This document shows positions 37,680 to 42,850 of a stretch of DNA of 42,850 bases, piece after piece (the stretch's first letter is position 1; each line of letters begins with the position of its first letter). The position numbers and the translations under genes are program-made. The notes beneath the pieces were generated by a model. The model did no database searches and was not told where the DNA came from. It saw only the letters and a list, made by a program, of their open reading frames with translations. This DNA comes from Pseudomonadota bacterium (lineage in GTDB: Bacteria; Desulfobacterota; Desulfovibrionia; Desulfovibrionales; Desulfovibrionaceae): NCBI GenBank assembly GCA_018817515.1, contig JAHIUD010000023.1, positions 1 to 42,850 of the forward strand. The letters are read 5' to 3'.

Positions 37680-38912
37680 GTGCCCAGCAAGCTTACTGAT
37701 GTCGCCATTCGCAACGCCAAGGCCGGCCCCAAAGCGAAAAGGCTGTTTGACGGTGGTGGCCTCTACCTTGAGGTCTCACCAACCGGGAGCAAGCTGTGGC
37801 GACTCAAATATCGCTTCGGCGGCAAAGAGAAACGCCTCTCCCTGGGCATTTACCCCACCATCACACTTGCAGAAGCACGTGAGCGCCGGGACGATGCGCG
37901 CAAACTGTTGGCGCATGGCGAAGACCCGTCTGCGGCAAAGAAAGCGGTGCAGGCAGAGATTGTTGCCAACTCCGAAACCTTTTTGGTTGTCGCCAACGAG
38001 TGGTTTGGGAAGTACAAGGGCAAGCTGTCTCAAAGCTCCGCCGATGATATCCTACGCCGTCTTGAACTCAACATTTACCCATTCATCGGCAACCGGCCAA
38101 TCAGGGAAATCACAACCCGCGAGCTCAACATGGTGATTGAGCGGATGGTAAAGCGTGGTGCGATTGAAACAGCACGCCGCCAAATCCAAAAGTGCAACCA
38201 AATATACCGCTACGCTATTGCCACAGGGAGGCTCACCACCAACCCCGCCGAAGTCCTCCGAGGCTCAGTCCCGCCGGCCCGAGAGAATCACTTTGCCAGC
38301 ATCCACGACCCGCAAGGAATTGGCGCACTTCTCCGCGATATTGACAACTATCACGGTACATTTGTCGTTTGTTGCGCGCTCAAACTCGCACCCCTGACCT
38401 TTGTACGGCCCGGAGAACTCCGGCGCATGGAGTGGTCAGAGGTCAACTTTGATAAAGCGCTTTGGACCATCCCTGCGAGTAAGATGAAAATGGAGGCGAC
38501 GCACCTTGTCCCTTTGTCTCGGCAGGCACTTGCAATTCTCCTCGAGCTACACAAGCTGACCGGACAATGGAGCTATGCCTTCCCCGGTGCCCGCACAAAA
38601 AGCCGGTGCATGTCAGAGAACACCGTAAACGCTGCCCTGCGTCGCCTCGGCTACACGGCCGACGAGATGACAGGACACGGCTTCCGGTCGCAAGCCTTCA
38701 CGAATCTTGCCCTTCAAGGCTGGGACAAAGACCACATTGACGTGCAACTCGCCCACGCAAAGGGGAGCAAGGTTCGGCGCGCATACGACTTCGCCAAATA
38801 CCTCCCGCAGCGAAAAGTGCTCATGCAGGCTTGGGCTGACCACCTCGACGAATTGAGGGATGGCAACGTCAATGCCGACTGCACCCCACCGGCGGCATTC
38901 CGCCACGCTTGA
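37680..38912 (+). CDS. P4-type tyrosine integrase of a second element
   Basis: The 410-residue protein has the P4/CP4 arm-binding N-terminus (LTDVAIRNAKAGPKAKRLFDGGGLYLEV, then LGIYPTITLAEARERRDDARKLLAHGEDPS) and a complete catalytic domain: FVRPGELRRMEW, MTGHGFRSQAF with the HxxR, and RRAYDFAKYL with the Tyr. GTG 37680 is chosen because CGGAGG lies 9 nt upstream and the domain starts right there; an upstream TTG at 37602 coincides with a TTGACA box. Location against a tRNA 3'-end repeat is typical of P4 integrases, so it marks a second island in the same tRNA. Confidence 0.93.
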   Translation: MPSKLTDVAIRNAKAGPKAKRLFDGGGLYLEVSPTGSKLWRLKYRFGGKEKRLSLGIYPTITLAEARERRDDARKLLAHGEDPSAAKKAVQAEIVANSETFLVVANEWFGKYKGKLSQSSADDILRRLELNIYPFIGNRPIREITTRELNMVIERMVKRGAIETARRQIQKCNQIYRYAIATGRLTTNPAEVLRGSVPPARENHFASIHDPQGIGALLRDIDNYHGTFVVCCALKLAPLTFVRPGELRRMEWSEVNFDKALWTIPASKMKMEATHLVPLSRQALAILLELHKLTGQWSYAFPGARTKSRCMSENTVNAALRRLGYTADEMTGHGFRSQAFTNLALQGWDKDHIDVQLAHAKGSKVRRAYDFAKYLPQRKVLMQAWADHLDELRDGNVNADCTPPAAFRHA

Positions 38913-39014
38913 CGTTTACCCGGTGCGCAGGTAGCCAAATTGTAGACGACCTGTTAGGCATATTCATTCACAACGCATTGGGCAAAAGTCCAATCACTCT
39001 CACCCCACTTACGA

Positions 39015-39052
39015 AAATACCCTCTTTTGAGGAACTCTCAAAGGGGGTATTT
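39015..39052. terminator. Bidirectional terminator between integrase and methyltransferase
   Basis: AAATACCCTCTTTTGAG (39015-39031) pairs with CTCAAAGGGGGTATTT (39037-39052), one mismatch. T and A runs on both sides allow it to end the two convergent transcripts. Confidence 0.8.
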
Positions 39053-39131
39053 CATTTCTAGCACAATACTATTGAAAGAGATTATGTCCGTCAGCCGTGG
39101 ATGCGACTGACCACGCAACCACGAAACAAAC

Positions 39132-40322
39132 CTATACAGAATAGGCCAGCAAGGAATGCTGGGCCGCTTCCTTGACCGGACTGTACTGGTCGCCGATTGT
39201 GTCAATATTATCAAAATACCACAATATCCTTTCTGCCAACGCTCTTGCAAGCAATGGTGGAACCGCATTCCCGATTTGTTGGTATTGCGAAAGATGCTTT
39301 TCCCAAGACATTGTTGTTCGCTTACCCTTAAAGATATATGTGTCAGGGAATGACTGGATTCTGGCTCCTTCTCTGGCTGTGAAATTTCTATTGTGGAATG
39401 GATGGATAAAATTACTCTGAAAGCTTGCCGCAACTGTTGGACATGGCTTGTCAGGGTAAGGGCGCATGTTATTTTGAGAAAAAACCTTCCCACTAATCGA
39501 ATTCGCATCACCGCGTTTTCTTTGTGAATGCTCTTCAGAAGCGTGTTTAACAGACTGACCAAACCCAATAGTCGAAAACCTGTCAACAAGTCTTTGCGTG
39601 TGGCGCATAGCAACATGATTATGAACCAGAAGAGAATCTGCTCTCACCATAGACTGGTATTCATTCTGCGGCGGCATCGGATACTGCTGTGTTTCTAAGC
39701 CGCAACCAGCTTCAATCACAGGCAAGTCGCTAATAGCGTCTGCAAGTGAGACATACTGCTGAGCTGCACGCTTGATGGGCGGGGTGAGAAGCCTCGGGTT
39801 AAGTGGATAGTTCGCCTTTACACCGACAAAAAAGACCCTCTGCCGTGATTGTGGCACACCGTAGTCACAAGCGTTCAGGATGATAGTGCAGACCTTATAC
39901 CCAGCATTACAGAACTCATCAGAGACGATATCTTTCACGCATTGGCGACTTTTTGTTTTCATTGATAATAGGCCAAGCACGTTTTCCATGACGAAAAACT
40001 TGGGAGAGAGATACTTTACAAAACGAACAAACTCGACAAAAAGGCTATTCCTCGGGTCTTTGGAGTCCCTATTGCCTGACAGCGAAAACCCTTGACACGG
40101 TGGCCCACCTATAATCCCATCGACATCGGAAATACTGATGGGCAAATCACTCGCATTAAGTGTCGTTATGTCTTGGGTTACGACATGAACAGAGGGATTG
40201 TTGAAGGCGTAAGTTTCCGAAGCCCAAAGGTCTTTTTCAACAGCAAGAATTGAATTGAATCCCGCCAGTTTAAAGCCATGACTGAAGCCACCACAACCGG
40301 CAAACAAATCTACTATGTTCAT
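39132..40322 (-). CDS. DNA (cytosine-5) methyltransferase
   Basis: The 396-residue protein has all C5-methyltransferase motifs: I DLFAGCGGFSHGF, IV GGPPCQGFS with catalytic Cys near residue 76, VI MENV, VIII QSRQRVFFVG, a variable region of about 100 residues that sets the target, IX TAREGARIQSFPD, X QIGNAVPPLLA. It modifies the host DNA recognised by the companion endonuclease. It starts at ATG 40322 (GTG 40325 is an alternative), overlapping the endonuclease stop. Base composition is much lower in GC than the flanks, which indicates transfer. Confidence 0.95.
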   Translation of the reverse strand: MNIVDLFAGCGGFSHGFKLAGFNSILAVEKDLWASETYAFNNPSVHVVTQDITTLNASDLPISISDVDGIIGGPPCQGFSLSGNRDSKDPRNSLFVEFVRFVKYLSPKFFVMENVLGLLSMKTKSRQCVKDIVSDEFCNAGYKVCTIILNACDYGVPQSRQRVFFVGVKANYPLNPRLLTPPIKRAAQQYVSLADAISDLPVIEAGCGLETQQYPMPPQNEYQSMVRADSLLVHNHVAMRHTQRLVDRFSTIGFGQSVKHASEEHSQRKRGDANSISGKVFSQNNMRPYPDKPCPTVAASFQSNFIHPFHNRNFTAREGARIQSFPDTYIFKGKRTTMSWEKHLSQYQQIGNAVPPLLARALAERILWYFDNIDTIGDQYSPVKEAAQHSLLAYSV

Positions 40323-41050
40323 CACTTGAAAACCCCATTGAGCGATTCCAGCAAGTAGCCAACCGCCGTTTCGAGATGTTCCACTTTAAGCGGCTTGAAA
40401 AAATCTGGTTTATTTATTGGGCGGTCGACCTTCCTTTCCCCCTCTAGAAGAGTAACGATATTGAGGTCAACATTCTGGAAATACGACATGATTGTGTGGG
40501 TTGGAAAACTACCGAGCGGATACCTTCCAGCCGTAGAGTAGTCTCCACCTAGCTGGCTTTCGAGTTGGAATAAAAAACAATGAAGATTGGGGAATCGAGT
40601 CTTTAACAAATAGAAATCAACTAAAATTCTTTTTATCATGGCATTTTCAGTGTATGCCTTACACTCAATTCCGAGGAAAAATTTCCTGTCAATAAAAACA
40701 TGCTTATCAACAGATAGGCCGTAAGTGTGCCTTGTCATGTTCGCCGTAATATACTTTTTTAGTCTACTGTCTTTGATGGCGTCAATATATGATTTTTGTA
40801 TTGGTATCTTAATCTTTTCTGAATTGACTATCAATCGTGATGGGTCTGCCGCCATTTCGACGTCCCAAGCAACTCTAATAAGACTCTCTGTAATGAACTC
40901 CTGCATCTTCCCTTTTGCCGCACGCACGAACCCACCATAGGCTCTATTGTCATCTCTCATTGACTTTGCAGCATTATGCTCCATAACTTCCATGACGCTG
41001 TCATACTGTGCAACGAGTTTTTGCAATTCAGCAGTAGTTTTCGTTTTCAT
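40322..41050 (-). CDS. Probable type II restriction endonuclease
   Basis: The 242-residue protein has a PD-(D/E)XK-like active site: Asp121 in VFIDRKFF, then Glu129 and Lys131 in GIECKAY, with Glu53 upstream. It has the size of a type II enzyme and sits directly upstream of the C5 methyltransferase with coupled translation. AGAGGATAAA precedes the ATG. Target sequence and family were not recognised. GC is as low as in its partner. The endonuclease being first in the operon is less usual than methylase first. Confidence 0.78.
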   Translation of the reverse strand: MKTKTTAELQKLVAQYDSVMEVMEHNAAKSMRDDNRAYGGFVRAAKGKMQEFITESLIRVAWDVEMAADPSRLIVNSEKIKIPIQKSYIDAIKDSRLKKYITANMTRHTYGLSVDKHVFIDRKFFLGIECKAYTENAMIKRILVDFYLLKTRFPNLHCFLFQLESQLGGDYSTAGRYPLGSFPTHTIMSYFQNVDLNIVTLLEGERKVDRPINKPDFFKPLKVEHLETAVGYLLESLNGVFK

Positions 41051-41136
41051 TTTATCCTCTTTCTTGAACTATGCCCCAAAGCCCACCACGTGTCAATTCC
41101 ATGACATTCCTGCTGGTTACCTAACCTCTTCCGCCT

Positions 41137-41409
41137 CTACCTATTTTGGTAACGAGGTTTTGTTATGATATCCCCTTTCTCATGAGCGACGATGATAAAT
41201 GAGACATGGGAGACACGCCGTAGGCCGTAAAATTTATGGAAGTAGGCGGGTAGCCGCCGCCAAGAATAGCCTTCACTCCGCAGGAGCCTCACTACCGGCC
41301 ACAATTCGCGAATCCTATCCCGCACCGTCTGACGGCGCACCTGACGGGCACGTCTGAAGGTTCTTGCGCGGTCGCGTTCTTCGGCCTCTGGCAGTGCGTT
41401 TGTTTTCAT
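41137..41409 (-). CDS. Small basic protein, mobilisation/regulator-like
   Basis: The 90-residue, strongly basic protein (MKTNALPEAEERDRARTFRRARQ...) has IRELWPVVRLLRSEGYSWRRLPAYFHKFYG, like small plasmid or mobilisation accessory proteins. An ATG at 41439 would overlap the integrase end; 41409 avoids this. Function is not established. Confidence 0.55.
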   Translation of the reverse strand: MKTNALPEAEERDRARTFRRARQVRRQTVRDRIRELWPVVRLLRSEGYSWRRLPAYFHKFYGLRRVSHVSFIIVAHEKGDIITKPRYQNR

Positions 41410-41413
41410 CTTG

Positions 41414-42382
41414 TCACCGGAAGTACGTTGCGAGTTCACTCTCGCGATGATGTCCCACGCGCTCCATCGCCTCGCGCTGAATCCCGCGCATCGAGAGGTT
41501 GCCTGTTTCTGCCGCCGACAAAACGAATGCTTGAATGTAGTTATGCCTCAGGCCATGGGAGCCGGAGTATGCCTCACCCATCTCATGGCAGGCCGAGCGC
41601 AGTGAGCGAAGGTACGAGCCATAACCGAAGCGCAGGGCGTTCGCGTCCTTCGCCAGCGCCTCTTGCAAGGCGTGGTATGTTGCGAGGGGCACGAACTGGA
41701 CACGCTCAAAGCCCCCCTTCCCATTTACGTGAACGCGCCCCGCGAGAGCCCCAGTGACAGGGTCACGCACCACACCGAGCAGGTCTGCTCTCGTGATGCC
41801 CTGCACTTCTGAAATCCGAAAACCGGCCTTGAATTGAAGTTCTGCAGCGAGACGGTGAGCGGACAACTTGACTGTCTCCACCAGGCGCGCAGGGCCTGCG
41901 TAGGCGCGTCGCGTGGTATCAAGGCGAGGAGCCGTCGCGTTGAAGTCCCGACGCGCTACTTCGATGCCATCCTTGAGGCGGGCTTCGGCGGGTATGTGCA
42001 TCTTCTTCGGGCACCGCGCCAACGCGGCATCAAGCTTGCCAAGCGCGGCGGCAACCGTCCGGAGGGTGTTGCATGATGCCCCCAAGGTCATCTTGGTTCG
42101 CAGGAACGCTTCCGCGTGCGCTGGGCGGATGTCGGCGACCTGCTTGACGCCGCTGGCCGCAAGGAAGCGTGCGAAGTCGATGCTAACGCCCTTGTACAGG
42201 TCATAGGCGCGGTAGCTCGTTATCCGCGTTCGTTCTGCCATCCTCGCCGAAGTCGCACCTTTGCCATGGTCAGCAAGTTGCGCGCGCGCTTCCCGCTTCT
42301 CTTCAAACCGGCTGGCACCCACCGCCAGAATCTGCGATGCGCTCCAGACGCTCTTCATTTGAGAGACGAGATTTCTGGCCAT
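41414..42382 (-). CDS. Third tyrosine recombinase/integrase-like protein
   Basis: The 322-residue protein has a SAM-like N-terminal domain (about 50-130) and a catalytic domain with FKAGFRISEVQGIT (Arg), GKGGFERVQFVPL (Lys), SHGLRHNYIQAF (HxxRH), VGHHRESELATYFR with the Tyr third from the end. All catalytic residues are present. GGAAG lies 7 nt before the ATG. It is shorter than the other two integrases and GC-rich, resembling plasmid or integron-like recombinases. It may belong to another nested element. Confidence 0.85.
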   Translation of the reverse strand: MARNLVSQMKSVWSASQILAVGASRFEEKREARAQLADHGKGATSARMAERTRITSYRAYDLYKGVSIDFARFLAASGVKQVADIRPAHAEAFLRTKMTLGASCNTLRTVAAALGKLDAALARCPKKMHIPAEARLKDGIEVARRDFNATAPRLDTTRRAYAGPARLVETVKLSAHRLAAELQFKAGFRISEVQGITRADLLGVVRDPVTGALAGRVHVNGKGGFERVQFVPLATYHALQEALAKDANALRFGYGSYLRSLRSACHEMGEAYSGSHGLRHNYIQAFVLSAAETGNLSMRGIQREAMERVGHHRESELATYFR

Positions 42383-42709
42383 CTTGCACTTCCTTTCCTA
42401 AAAGTTAAATCTTGGCAGGTTCGCAATCTGCCACATTCCGGCCTTCCGTCTCGTGGAAGGTGAGGCCACGCGTGAAGTCGCATGGCCTTGAACGGTGGAA
42501 AGTCGTTCGACGCCTGCAAGAGCAGGTACTGTGGGGGGGGTGGCTAGGCGAGGGCTCGTCAAGCAAGCTTTTCAGTTTCATGCGAGGTGGGAAGACTGCC
42601 GCGCCGCGTCAACACCTCAAAACTCCGCCATCATTGCCACAAGGAAAAAGGAAACGTGCATATGCGCTTCAGCGTAGCACCTGGAAAAAGTTAAATGCAA
42701 GAGCCCCGG
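42383..42709. other. Noncoding interval before the IS element
   Basis: Open frames here lack credible start signals or protein character. I see no clear repeats, promoter pairs or RNA structure. Confidence 0.5.
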
Positions 42710-42850
42710 TGACCTGCCTGCCCCTTTTCGGACCAGCTGAAACTTGAGAGAGTGACCCCCAGAGAAGAAGGGGGAGCCATGAGGAAGGGAAGATTTTCCG
42801 AGGAGCAGATGGTGGGCATCCTGCGCGAGGCTGACCGCGATCCGGTGACC
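42710..42850 (+). mobile_element. Left end of an IS3-family insertion sequence
   Basis: The terminus begins with TGACCTGCCTGCCCCTTTTC, an IS3-type end, about 70 bp before a transposase start. The element continues past the window, so the right end and target duplication are not visible. Confidence 0.75.
42779..42850 (+). CDS. IS3-family transposase OrfA (partial)
   Basis: ATG 42779 after GGGGGAG opens MRKGRFSEEQMVGILREADR, the standard beginning of the IS3-family OrfA HTH protein (IS407-like). Only 24 codons are in the window. Confidence 0.85.
   Translation, partial: MRKGRFSEEQMVGILREADRDPVT

Noticed and set aside
39038-39616. 192-codon leftward frame across the end of the methyltransferase
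   Set aside because: It is in a different frame from the motif-complete methyltransferase and runs through the terminator hairpin.
42412-42747. 111-codon ORF before the IS element
   Set aside because: No ribosome-binding site, mixed composition, and it runs into the IS end.
1-42850. CRISPR array or diversity-generating retroelement
   Set aside because: No regularly spaced repeats and no reverse transcriptase or template/variable repeat pair seen near the fibre genes.

Overview
The window is high-GC bacterial chromosome carrying an apparently complete P2-type myovirus prophage and the start of a second genomic island. Gene content and style (minimal SufC/SufB-like pair, C4 zinc-ribbon phage proteins, very GC-rich P2-like genes) suggest a Desulfovibrio-like sulfate reducer. 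This is an inference from the sequence alone; no database was searched.

Host left flank (1-2810): a leftward sufC / SufB-like Fe-S assembly pair, a rightward Smr-domain protein, and a tRNA-Ser(CGA) gene. The last 33 bp of the tRNA (2778-2810) are repeated exactly at 37474-37506, which delimits a prophage of about 34.7 kb.

Prophage left accessory block (2811-7178): a noncoding region with a 35-bp inverted repeat, twelve GTNAC sites and a strong sigma70-type promoter (candidate origin); a zinc-ribbon membrane protein; a structured RNA leader in front of a BRO-N antirepressor-like gene and two small genes; hicA/hicB; and a P2 Ogr-type late activator. Late genes follow in P2 style: portal and terminase leftward (7268-10077), then rightward scaffold/protease, capsid, small terminase, head completion, tail completion, sheath, tube, lysis genes, tail chaperone with a likely -1 frameshift, tape measure, baseplate J/I, fibres, hub and spike (10262-28257). 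A second copy of the structured RNA leader precedes an orphan gene (28530-29003). The right part is the lysogeny/early module: a divergent repressor switch, a CII-like regulator, a primase-helicase, a CI-type HTH protein, small early genes, a DUF5131 protein and the integrase beside attR.

Right flank (37507-42850): a P4-type integrase sits directly on the right att copy, so a second element probably used the same tRNA. It carries a restriction endonuclease / C5-cytosine methyltransferase pair of clearly lower GC, a small unknown protein, a third tyrosine recombinase, and at the edge the left end of an IS3-family element.

The main discovery is a pair of paralogous leader RNAs (about 4445-4640 and 28312-28500). 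They share an architecture with covarying stems, but each carries a different 8-nt hairpin loop complementary to the Shine-Dalgarno region of its own downstream gene. This resembles the C4 antisense RNA that controls the P1/P7/N15 antirepressor, duplicated in one prophage with two specificities. Both RNAs, and the zinc-ribbon gene, lie behind the same TTGnCA-N12-TAGGGC-N5-GCCCTA element, and related half-sites fill the repressor switch. In addition, the antirepressor-like protein shares a C-terminal domain of about 95 residues with the phage primase-helicase, which could link antirepression, replication and the iteron-rich region.
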